A stretch of DNA of 64,000 nt from Chloroflexota bacterium. GTDB lineage: Bacteria > Chloroflexota > UBA6077 > CF-72. Location: NCBI GenBank assembly GCA_019247515.1, contig JAFAOS010000333.1, forward strand, positions 1 to 64,000. The letters are read 5' to 3'. Positions 1 to 6,443 of the stretch are shown here, piece after piece. Each line of letters begins with the position of its first letter. The stretch's first letter is position 1. The notes under the pieces were generated by a model that was given only the letters and a program-made list of their open reading frames with translations, had not been told where the DNA came from and made no database searches. Both the position numbers and the translations under genes were made by a program.

Positions 1-131
<131 letters not shown>

Positions 132-339
132 GGGAGCTCACCACCCCCCAGCCCTCAGGGTTGCCCCGAGGGTCTGACGGTCACGAGCCTTTCCCAGGTC
201 GATCCCACGGTCAGGTCCCACACCTGTCCCCTCGCCACGGTTTTCCCTTTCCTTCGGCGCGTAGCCTGCCCACAGCTCAAGTCTCTGCTCCACTCTCCTC
301 TTCGCTCAGGCCACCGCACTCTCGAGCTACTGCGTGTGT

Positions 340-722
340 TTATGCACGCCGCTACGCGGCGGAGGGGTTCCACCCCTCTACCCCGCTGGCGTGGCCGACG
401 AGAGTCGACCACAGCTGTCAGCCAGGGCGCGCTACGCTGGGGAGCTCCGCTCCCCAGTCCCCACGGCCTTCGGCGGCTGCGGGCATCCGGACCGTTGGTC
501 GCTCACCACACGAGTTACTGCCTCGGTCACCGACAAGGTGAAAAAGAGATTTTGAGACCGAAGGTCACGATGGCATCCATCGGCGAAGCCCCGTGGGGGT
601 TTCCGGGGGGATCGGAGCTCCCCCTCTTGTCGAACACGCTGCTGACAACTGTGGTCGACTCTCGTCGGCCACGCCAGCGGGGTAGAGGGCAGCGCCCCTC
701 CGCCGCGTAGCGGCGTGCATAA
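340..722. repeat. large inverted repeat, two arms of about 85 bp or more
   Basis: The left arm (about 340-425) and right arm (about 636-722) are near-identical reverse complements, sharing TTATGCACGCCGCTACGCGG at the outer ends and a CCGCTGGCGTGGCCGACGAG core. Weaker similarity continues inward to about 478 and 580. Each arm has its own small hairpins (CGCCGC-TAC-GCGGCG; GAGGGG facing CACCCCTC). A short relative lies at 2478-2497. It reads as two oppositely oriented copies of one palindromic element, or as one long stem-loop. Confidence 0.85.
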
Positions 723-758
723 AGCATGCTCAGAACACCGACTGCAGCGGCGCGACAA

Positions 759-950
759 TTACCTGATCAGGTCTTCGATCCTGGCATCTGTGCCTAGATA
801 GGGCTGCGTCGGCCGCGGCTTTTTTGGGGCGGCTTTGAACGCCGAACGGATCGACTGGCCCGCGTAGCGCGGCTGTGAACGCCGCAGTTTCGCGCGCTTG
901 GCGCGGCTCTGCAGCGACCGCCCGCGCTTCAGTTGTGAAATCCCTCGCAT
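759..950 (-). CDS. possible small basic protein (weak candidate)
   Basis: A 63-codon frame starts at ATG 950 on the minus strand. The product is rich in Arg and Lys in its first two-thirds and ends in a more ordinary stretch (PYLGTDARIEDLIR). Third codon positions are mostly G or C, as in real genes here. I see no ribosome binding site and recognise no family. It could be a gene remnant or a chance frame. Confidence 0.22.
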   Translation of the reverse strand: MRGISQLKRGRSLQSRAKRAKLRRSQPRYAGQSIRSAFKAAPKKPRPTQPYLGTDARIEDLIR

Positions 951-984
951 CAGCGCTCGAGATTGTAAAGACCCGAGCATGAAA

Positions 985-1085
985 ACAGGCCACCTGGCGG
1001 ACCAGGGTGGCCTGTACACAATCCTTCAGCGCAACGCGAAAGCCGACTGCCCCAGCCTTGAACTGCAACGTTCCGTTGCTGGGGC
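985..1085. other. two adjacent hairpins upstream of the M24 peptidase
   Basis: Hairpin 1: ACAGGCCACC (985-994) pairs with GGTGGCCTGT (1006-1015), a 10-bp stem. Hairpin 2: GCCCCAGC (1049-1056) pairs with GCTGGGGC (1078-1085), with an internal GCAACG/CGTTGC stem (1065-1070 with 1074-1079). No T-tract follows either one, so classical intrinsic terminators are unlikely. They could be processed RNA structures of the rRNA trailer or of an unrecognised small RNA. Confidence 0.5.
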
Positions 1086-1227
1086 CTCAGTCGTCCACCT
1101 GCCAGCGGCAATCCCGTGACATGACTCTCCGGAAACTCGAATGCATCGCTTGCGCTAGCACCTCCTTCCGGGCAATCAGCCCTGAGTGATTCATATCTTT
1201 TATAGCTTAAACTGGGCTTCCACTGCC

Positions 1228-2460
1228 ATGACCACCACCGAAGGCCCACGCACCGAACCACTCCTGTCCAGACGCGGCCAACGCATCGCCGACGAGCTGG
1301 ATCGCGTCTCCGCCGACGGCTGGCTCATCTACGACTTTCGGGGTTCAAACCCGGCCTTCTCGCGACTGCTCGGCAGCCCTGGCGAGCTCAAGTCCACGCG
1401 TCGCGCGTTCCTCTACATCCCCCGGGACGGCGACCCGCGCCTCCTGATCCACCACGTCGACGCGGGCAACCTCTCACGCCTCGGCTTCGACCTGCGTCCC
1501 TACGGCGGCCGCGACGAGATGCTCCAGGCACTGACCCTCCTGCTCAGCGGCGCGCGCCGCGTCCTGATGGAGTACTCGCCCGGCAACGCCATTCCGTACG
1601 TCAGCCGCGTCGACGGCGGCACCCTCGACCTGGTGCGTGGCTTGGGCATCGAGGTGGTCTCATCCGCCGACGCACTGGCGTCGGTCGTGGCCGCCTGGGA
1701 TTCGGCCGACATCGCCAGCCATCAACGCGCCGCCGATGCGCTCGACCTGTGCAAGGACGGCCTGTTCTCCGCCATGCAGAGCCGCCTGGGCATGGGCGTG
1801 GAGTGGAACGAGGTCGAGGCTCAGCAGCACCTGGTGCGACTCATGCAGGAGCACGGGCTCGAGTTCGACCACCCGCCCATCGTCGCGGTCAATCGGCACG
1901 CCGGCGATCCGCATTACGCGCCGGTCGCGGACAAGGCGCTGCCGATCAAGCCTGGCGACCTGGTGCTGTGCGACGTGTGGGCGCGCGAAAAGGAGCGGCC
2001 TGACGGCGGAGTGGGCGCTTACGCCGACATCACCTGGGTCGCCAGCGCGGCCGACCCCATTCCGGGCGACCACGCGCGCATCTGGGACACCGTCCGCTCG
2101 GCGCGCGACGCGGCCGTCACCTTCATCGAGGACCAGCTCGACGCGGGTGAGCCGGTTCAGGGCGGCGAGGTCGACCGCGTGGCACGCGCCGTTATCGACA
2201 AGGCCGGCTACGGCAAGGCATTCACCCACCGCACCGGGCACTCGATCGGCTGGCTCGGGGCGCACGGCGACGGGGTGAACATCGACGACTTCGAGACGCA
2301 CGACACCCGCCTGTTGCGGCCGGGCGCGGCGTTCTCGATCGAACCGGGTATCTACCTGTCCAACTTCGGAGTGCGTTCGGAGATCAACGTCGTCATCACC
2401 CCTGGCAACCAGCTGAAAGTGACCACCCGGCGACAGACGGACATCGTCCCCCTCGTCTAG
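1228..2460 (+). CDS. M24 family metallopeptidase (Xaa-Pro peptidase-like)
   Basis: 410 residues with an N-terminal creatinase/prolidase-type domain (about 1-170) and a pita-bread catalytic domain. The dinuclear metal ligands of the M24 family appear in order: Asp in LVLCDVWA, Asp in YADITW, His in the GHSIGW motif, Glu in FSIEPGIYL and Glu in RSEINVV. It is expected to be a cytosolic peptidase cleaving near proline or a related amide bond; the substrate cannot be read from sequence. ATG 1228 is preferred over GTG 1186 because the extra 14 residues do not look conserved. It stands alone, downstream of the 16S region. Confidence 0.9.
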   Translation: MTTTEGPRTEPLLSRRGQRIADELDRVSADGWLIYDFRGSNPAFSRLLGSPGELKSTRRAFLYIPRDGDPRLLIHHVDAGNLSRLGFDLRPYGGRDEMLQALTLLLSGARRVLMEYSPGNAIPYVSRVDGGTLDLVRGLGIEVVSSADALASVVAAWDSADIASHQRAADALDLCKDGLFSAMQSRLGMGVEWNEVEAQQHLVRLMQEHGLEFDHPPIVAVNRHAGDPHYAPVADKALPIKPGDLVLCDVWAREKERPDGGVGAYADITWVASAADPIPGDHARIWDTVRSARDAAVTFIEDQLDAGEPVQGGEVDRVARAVIDKAGYGKAFTHRTGHSIGWLGAHGDGVNIDDFETHDTRLLRPGAAFSIEPGIYLSNFGVRSEINVVITPGNQLKVTTRRQTDIVPLV

Positions 2461-2477
2461 CAAAGGTTCTGAGCGTA

Positions 2478-2526
2478 CTTATGCACGCCGCTGCGGCGTG
2501 CCTTCCCCTGGGACCCCTCTGGGGAA
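2478..2526. repeat. palindromic repeat fragment after the M24 gene
   Basis: Two parts. TTATGCACGCCGC followed by GCGGCGT makes a perfect ACGCCGC-T-GCGGCGT hairpin and matches the outer ends of the 340-722 inverted repeat. Next comes CCCCTGGGACCCCTCTGGGG, related to the CCCAGAGGGGACCC motif of the arrays at 12.6 and 25.2 kb. It sits in the 69-base gap between convergent genes and may act as a terminator or a REP-like element. Confidence 0.6.
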
Positions 2527-2529
2527 TTG

Positions 2530-2928
2530 TTACGTCGTCGCTTGATGCCGCTTCGCCGCCGCCTGCTCCACCTGCAGGAGCAGGTCGGCCAGGTCGAACG
2601 GCTTCTGGATGACTCCGTCGGCGCGCCTGGCGTCCGAGCCCATCATCAGCATCGCGTAGGCGCTGACCACGATCACGGGGATGTCGCGCGTGGGCTTGCT
2701 GCTCTTGAGCTCGTGCAGCACGTCCAGTCCTGACTTCTCGGGCATCGCCAGGTCAAGCAAAATGACGTCGGGCTCATTGCTTTCGGCCATCTCCAGGCCC
2801 GCTTTCCCGTCGGACGCCTGGACCACGGAGTACCCCTCGCCTGCCAACAGGTCGGCCATCAACGACCTGATCCAGGGGTCGTCCTCGACCACCAGGACCG
2901 TCTTGTCTGGCCGTGCCGTCGTACTCAT
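2530..2928 (-). CDS. single-domain response regulator (CheY-like receiver)
   Basis: 132 residues forming one receiver domain and nothing else. The acidic pair is in VVEDDPW (residues 15-16), the phosphoacceptor Asp is in ILLDLAMP (about 58), the Ser switch residue is in VVSAYA and the conserved Lys is in IQKPFD. With no output domain it must act by protein-protein contact or as a phosphorelay step. No histidine kinase adjoins it; the nearest is at 6444. ATG 2928 gives a normal receiver N-terminus. It converges on the M24 gene across a repeat fragment. Confidence 0.92.
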   Translation of the reverse strand: MSTTARPDKTVLVVEDDPWIRSLMADLLAGEGYSVVQASDGKAGLEMAESNEPDVILLDLAMPEKSGLDVLHELKSSKPTRDIPVIVVSAYAMLMMGSDARRADGVIQKPFDLADLLLQVEQAAAKRHQATT

Positions 2929-2997
2929 GTTTCTGGGCTCACCTCTCTTACGGCCACCAACTGAACTAACTCAAGTGTAGCGCCCTGGGCTGAAAAG

Positions 2998-3033
2998 CCA
3001 TCGGCCCGCCTGAGGGCGCAGGCGGGCCGATGG
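2998..3033. other. strong GC-rich hairpin
   Basis: CCATCGGCCCGCC (2998-3010) pairs perfectly with GGCGGGCCGATGG (3021-3033) around a 10-base loop. It lies 70 bases upstream of the receiver gene's start (so in its leader) and far upstream of the dehydratase. There is no T-tract on the plus strand; on the minus strand a TTTTCAGC follows the stem. It may be a terminator for leftward transcription coming from the dehydratase side, or a leader structure. Confidence 0.5.
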
Positions 3034-3289
3034 TAACTGGACGTCGGTGCGGTGACCACGGGCGGGGAAGGGGGACCGGCTAGGCTCTCGGTGGGGGAGA
3101 GCCATCCATGGTCGTCGCGGCGTACGTCCCAACGAACAAGTCCAGAGCCGCGGGCAGGGAACCGGTGGGTGGTGTACGAACTGCTGGGCTCGTTCGCTGA
3201 TCTCGCACATGATCCGGCCCCTGCACGTGGCAGGTTTCCGGATATTTGTTCGCGGTGCTATTGCCAGTATCCGCCCTAAGCTATTAAGG

Positions 3290-3320
3290 GCTCACTAACG
3301 TGAGCGCAGAGAAACGTTAG
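3290..3320 (+). promoter_or_regulatory. overlapping inverted repeats just before the dehydratase start
   Basis: GCTCAC-TAAC-GTGAGC (3290-3305) can fold into a short hairpin. The CTAACG inside it (3295-3300) can instead pair with CGTTAG (3315-3320). The two folds exclude each other, and the second ends six bases before ATG 3327. This could be an operator or a translation-control switch. That is inference from base pairing only. Confidence 0.35.
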
Positions 3321-3326
3321 CGTTGA

Positions 3327-4319
3327 ATGAGAAAAGCTTCACGCGAGGCGACGTCGTTTGCCATCGATCTGGACGATGTGCGCCGAGCGGCGGCCCGGCT
3401 GCGCGGTGTCGCCCACCGCACCCCGGTCGTCACGTCCCGCACCGTCGACCAGCTTGTCGGCGCGCGCGTGTTCTTCAAGTGCGAGAACCTGCAGCGCGGC
3501 GGCGCCTTCAAATTCCGCGGCGCCTATAACCGCCTCGCCGATCTGTCACCTGACGAGCGGGCGCGGGGGATCGTCGCGTTTTCATCTGGTAATCACGCCC
3601 AGGGCGTCGCGCTCGCGGCTCGTGAGCTCGGCATCCCTGCCACGGTGGTGATGCCCGACGATGCGCCGCCTCTCAAAGTTGAAGGCACGCGCGGCTATGG
3701 CGCCGAGATCGTGACCTACGCGCGGCTCACCGAGGACCGCGAGGCCATCGCTCGACGGCTCGCCGACGAGCGCGGCCTGACGCTGGTACCCCCGTACAAC
3801 CACGAGCTGATCATGGCCGGCCAGGGCACGGCGGCCCTCGAGCTGCTCGAAGAGGTGCAGACCCTGGACTGGCTGCTCATGCCCGTGGGCGGCGGCGGGC
3901 TGCTGTCTGGGAGCGTGATCGCGGCGACGGGCTTGCTGCCTGAGATCAAAGTGGTCGGCGTCGAGACGGTCACGTCGGACGACTGGGTCCAGAGCCTGAC
4001 CATCGGGCATCCCGTGCACATCCCGCCGCCCGAGACGATTGCCGACGGCATCCGCACCCAGGAGCCGGGCTCGCTGACGTTCCCAATTGTCCAGGCGCTC
4101 GGCCACGGCGTCATGACGGTTTCCGACGACGAGGTCAAGGACGCCATGCGTTTCATGCTGCTGCGCCTCAAACTGCTGGTCGAGCCGACCGGCGCGGTGC
4201 CCGTCGCGCTGCTGCTGTCGGGACGACTGGACGTGCGCAACCAGCGGGTGGGGGTCATCCTCTCAGGCGGCAACGCGGACCCGGGCGTGCTGGCCGAGGT
4301 CCTCATAGCCCGGGGGTAG
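3327..4319 (+). CDS. threonine/serine dehydratase, PLP fold type II
   Basis: 330 residues. The PLP-binding Lys lies in GGAFKFRGAYN (about residue 64), the substrate loop is SSGNHAQG, and the glycine-rich phosphate loop is VGGGGLL. LSGGNAD near the C-terminus is typical of threonine ammonia-lyases and serine racemases. It should convert threonine to 2-oxobutanoate or serine to pyruvate with release of ammonia. The length matches catabolic or serine-racemase-like forms; no C-terminal ACT domain is present, so isoleucine feedback control of the IlvA type is not expected. The start follows paired inverted repeats and has no clear Shine-Dalgarno. Confidence 0.9.
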   Translation: MRKASREATSFAIDLDDVRRAAARLRGVAHRTPVVTSRTVDQLVGARVFFKCENLQRGGAFKFRGAYNRLADLSPDERARGIVAFSSGNHAQGVALAARELGIPATVVMPDDAPPLKVEGTRGYGAEIVTYARLTEDREAIARRLADERGLTLVPPYNHELIMAGQGTAALELLEEVQTLDWLLMPVGGGGLLSGSVIAATGLLPEIKVVGVETVTSDDWVQSLTIGHPVHIPPPETIADGIRTQEPGSLTFPIVQALGHGVMTVSDDEVKDAMRFMLLRLKLLVEPTGAVPVALLLSGRLDVRNQRVGVILSGGNADPGVLAEVLIARG

Positions 4320-4352
4320 CTCGGCACGGGTAGTGACGACCCGCGGGGAGAA

Positions 4353-4380
4353 CCCCCTCCTGGGTCCCCTCTGGGAAAAA
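4353..4380. repeat. fragment of the CCTGGGTCCCCTCTGGG repeat motif
   Basis: CCCCCTCCTGGGTCCCCTCT followed by GGGAAAAAA sits between the dehydratase stop and the next start. The same words occur at 2501-2526, in the 12.6 and 25.2 kb arrays and at 45.6 kb. With its trailing A-run it could double as a weak terminator for leftward transcription. Confidence 0.45.
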
Positions 4381-4399
4381 ATTCGTTACCTTAGATCCT

Positions 4400-5191
4400 G
4401 TGCCCCGCCGCGAGTACGTCCCCGAACATGCGCTAAGGCCCGGTCGTGTCGGCCGCATTCGGGGCATCATCTTCCAGAGCGACGGGGCCAGCACCGTCGG
4501 GCGCATGTTCATTCGGCCCTTCGAGGCGATCGACCGCTGGGTGGTCGGCGTCCTGCCCAAACGCGGCGCGCCGTCGTTGGCGATGCACACCGGCATCCAC
4601 GTCGAGCTCGAAGACGGCCGCGATTTCATCGCCGAACAGCTGGTCGGCAGCTTCTACCTCGACTTTCGCAACGGCCTGAACTGGACGCCCTACGAGCAGT
4701 TCACCCAACGTGACCGCGGCGGCTGGGATGTCACCGTGCCGCTCAGTCACTTCCGGGCCTTCGAGGAGCCACTGGCAAGCACGACGCTCGACCAGCTCAA
4801 CCGCATCGAGGGCCACCCGTTTCTCGGCGAGGACTGCACCGCGTTCGTCGAACGTGCCTTCGGCGGCCGCCGACTGTACGCCGACAGTCCACTTCTGCGT
4901 TGGCTCGGCATCGGCGTACGCGTCGGCGACCCGGCCCTGCCGCTCCTGAAGCCCGACGCGGCGCTCGAGCAGCCGGCGCGCGACCGCCTGCAGTTTGACA
5001 CGATCAAGCGCCTGCCCGACGCCCTGGCCGACGCCGATTCGCCCAACGTCCGTCTCTGGCTGCACCGCGCGCTGCCGCTCACGATCCCGATCGCGAGCGC
5101 ATTCCTCGTTCAGCGCGGCTGGCGGACCTACTCGTCGGGCTCGCGCAAGTCGACGCCGATTTCCAGGACCGCGCGCAGGTTCTTGAGATAG
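4400..5191 (+). CDS. hypothetical protein, possible permuted NlpC/P60 (YiiX-like) fold
   Basis: 263 residues from GTG 4400. No close family is recognised. It carries a histidine motif first (HTGIHVEL, His63 and His67) and a cysteine motif later (GEDCTAFVERAF, Cys146). That order, His strand before an (N/D)C(S/T) helix, is what permuted papain-like enzymes of the YiiX/YaeF group show; those are lipid- or peptide-cleaving cysteine hydrolases. The assignment is inference from motif order. No signal peptide or membrane segment is obvious. The last 64 bases overlap the convergent SRPBCC gene, so its C-terminal tail is poorly constrained. Confidence 0.65.
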   Translation: MPRREYVPEHALRPGRVGRIRGIIFQSDGASTVGRMFIRPFEAIDRWVVGVLPKRGAPSLAMHTGIHVELEDGRDFIAEQLVGSFYLDFRNGLNWTPYEQFTQRDRGGWDVTVPLSHFRAFEEPLASTTLDQLNRIEGHPFLGEDCTAFVERAFGGRRLYADSPLLRWLGIGVRVGDPALPLLKPDAALEQPARDRLQFDTIKRLPDALADADSPNVRLWLHRALPLTIPIASAFLVQRGWRTYSSGSRKSTPISRTARRFLR

Positions 5192-5583
5192 CCGGCCCAC
5201 GCGCGTGTCGCGCCCAGGTAGAGTCCGTCCCAGTCGGGCCCAACGCCAAAGCCATAATGTTCGAGCTCCAGGGCCGTTTGTCCGTCGAGGGCCGCCTCGG
5301 CGGTGACGACGACCATCGTGTCAGGCATCGCCTCACCCTGCGGGCGCCAGGAAAAGCGCGCGGTGGTCGGCGGCGCCCACTGCACGAACTGGCCTTCGAA
5401 GCAGCCATCCGGCCAGCACAGGCGCAGCGTGCCACCCAGCCGGCCGTCGATCGTCGCCTCGCGGCACAACCAGCGCTGCGGCTGACCGAAGAAGGCCTCA
5501 AAGACCACGGACGGCGCGGCCCGCACCCGCGATTGAAAGATCAGCGGCGGCCGCGTTTTCTGCGAGTCCGACTCTCCGCTCAC
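5128..5583 (-). CDS. SRPBCC family protein (AHSA1-like)
   Basis: 151 residues from GTG 5583, which overlaps the moaE stop in GTGA (5580-5583), so translation is probably coupled. The start-helix-grip pattern is visible: a first strand (LIFQSRVRAAPSVVFEAFF), Trp/Gly-rich middle strands (GRLGGTLRLCWPDG, GQFVQW) and a long C-terminal helix after DGLYLGATRAWAGYL. This matches the AHSA1/polyketide-cyclase-like ligand-binding fold. Ligand unknown. Its place behind moaD-moaE may be incidental. The 3' end overlaps the gene ending at 5191. Confidence 0.8.
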   Translation of the reverse strand: MSGESDSQKTRPPLIFQSRVRAAPSVVFEAFFGQPQRWLCREATIDGRLGGTLRLCWPDGCFEGQFVQWAPPTTARFSWRPQGEAMPDTMVVVTAEAALDGQTALELEHYGFGVGPDWDGLYLGATRAWAGYLKNLRAVLEIGVDLREPDE

Positions 5584-6026
5584 GTGGCGTGCACGCGCTC
5601 GTCGTGGGCGTGGGATTCGTGCTCCCAGCCGATCCACTGCGATCCGTCGCTCCAGATCTCCTTCTTCCAGATCGGCACGATCTGCTTCAGGCGGTCGATG
5701 GCGTAGCTGGCGGCGTCGAACGCCTCGCGACGATGCGGCGCGGCGACGGCAATCATCACCGATGCCTGACCGATCTCCAGCACGCCGGTGCGGTGGACGA
5801 TCGCCACCCGACTGACCGGCCAGCGCTCTTTGATTTCGTCGCCGATCTGAGCCATCACCTTTTCGGCCATTTCGGGATACGCCTCGTACTCGAGGTGGAC
5901 CACCTCGCGCCCCCGCGAGTGGCGACGCGCCACGCCGCGAAACACGATCACCGCGCCGTCGGCGTCGGTGCGCACTTCATCTTCGAGCGCCGTGTCGTCA
6001 ATGGGTGCGTCGACGATCCTGAACAC
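5580..6026 (-). CDS. moaE: molybdopterin synthase catalytic subunit MoaE
   Basis: 148 residues. MoaE uses two thiocarboxylated MoaD molecules to turn precursor Z (cPMP) into molybdopterin. Family features: GAVIVFRGVARRHSRG near the N-terminus, HLEYEAYPEMAEK, the histidine motif IVHRTGVLEIGQASV, and the active-site lysines in LKQIVPIWKKE. The start is GTG 6026, 12 bases after the moaD stop. The pair moaD-moaE forms an operon with the SRPBCC gene. No other molybdenum-cofactor genes are in the window. Confidence 0.95.
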   Translation of the reverse strand: MFRIVDAPIDDTALEDEVRTDADGAVIVFRGVARRHSRGREVVHLEYEAYPEMAEKVMAQIGDEIKERWPVSRVAIVHRTGVLEIGQASVMIAVAAPHRREAFDAASYAIDRLKQIVPIWKKEIWSDGSQWIGWEHESHAHDERVHAT

Positions 6027-6038
6027 GCGTGAGGCGCC

Positions 6039-6308
6039 TCAGCGTCCGCCGCTCACTGGCGGAATCAGCGCCACCTCGTCACCATCGTGAAGGATCGTAC
6101 CCAGCTGGACGTAGGTGTGGTTGACGGCCACCAGGCCGCGGGACTGCTTCAGGCTGGGCACCTGGCCGGCGAGCTGATCGACGAGGTCTCCAACGGTTGC
6201 CCCTGGTGCGACACGCGTTTCCAACTGGTTCCTGCCAGCCGCTTCGCGATACGCGGCGAACAGCCGCACGCGCACGCTGATGCTCGACGGACTGGCAGCC
6301 TCCGACAC
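6039..6308 (-). CDS. moaD: molybdopterin synthase sulfur carrier MoaD, with C-terminal Arg after Gly-Gly
   Basis: 89 residues with the ubiquitin-like MoaD pattern: VRVRLFAAYREAAG, GATVGDLVDQL, VAVNHTYVQLGTILHDGDEVALIPPVSGG. MoaD normally ends in Gly-Gly, whose terminal carboxylate is adenylated and thiocarboxylated. Here one codon (CGC, Arg) follows before TGA, giving a GGR end. Either the Arg is removed by a protease, or the extra codon is a sequencing error or a departure in this lineage. It is the first gene of the moaD-moaE-SRPBCC operon, and its start lies 135 bases from the divergent kinase gene. Confidence 0.92.
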   Translation of the reverse strand: MSEAASPSSISVRVRLFAAYREAAGRNQLETRVAPGATVGDLVDQLAGQVPSLKQSRGLVAVNHTYVQLGTILHDGDEVALIPPVSGGR

Positions 6309-6443
6309 GACCCCTCAGTATAGGTTCGCGGTTATACTCCGCGCCACTTCGGCGGACGTCAGAGGGACCAGGCGCATGCCCCGGCAGTTACCAGCTTTTG
6401 GGTCAGTTGTGTACCGCTTTGGGGACGCCATTCGGGGATACCT

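Larger units (their letters stand above)
2929..3326. other. 398-base intergenic region with hairpins
   Basis: No gene is seen. It separates a minus-strand receiver gene from a plus-strand dehydratase gene, so it must hold two divergent promoters, but I cannot place clear -35/-10 pairs. Structures seen: a 13-bp stem at 2998-3033, a 7-bp hairpin GGCTCTC/GAGAGCC at 3083-3103, and the overlapping inverted repeats at 3290-3320. Confidence 0.6.

Noticed and set aside
985-1020. T-box leader (AGGGTGG word)
   Set aside because: The AGGGTGG is part of the ACAGGCCACC/GGTGGCCTGT hairpin; there is no stem I specifier loop and no aminoacyl-tRNA synthetase or amino-acid gene downstream.
1338-1353. tRNA T-arm-like GGGGTTCAAACCC
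   Set aside because: No acceptor, D- or anticodon stem surrounds it, and it lies within the coding sequence of the M24 peptidase.
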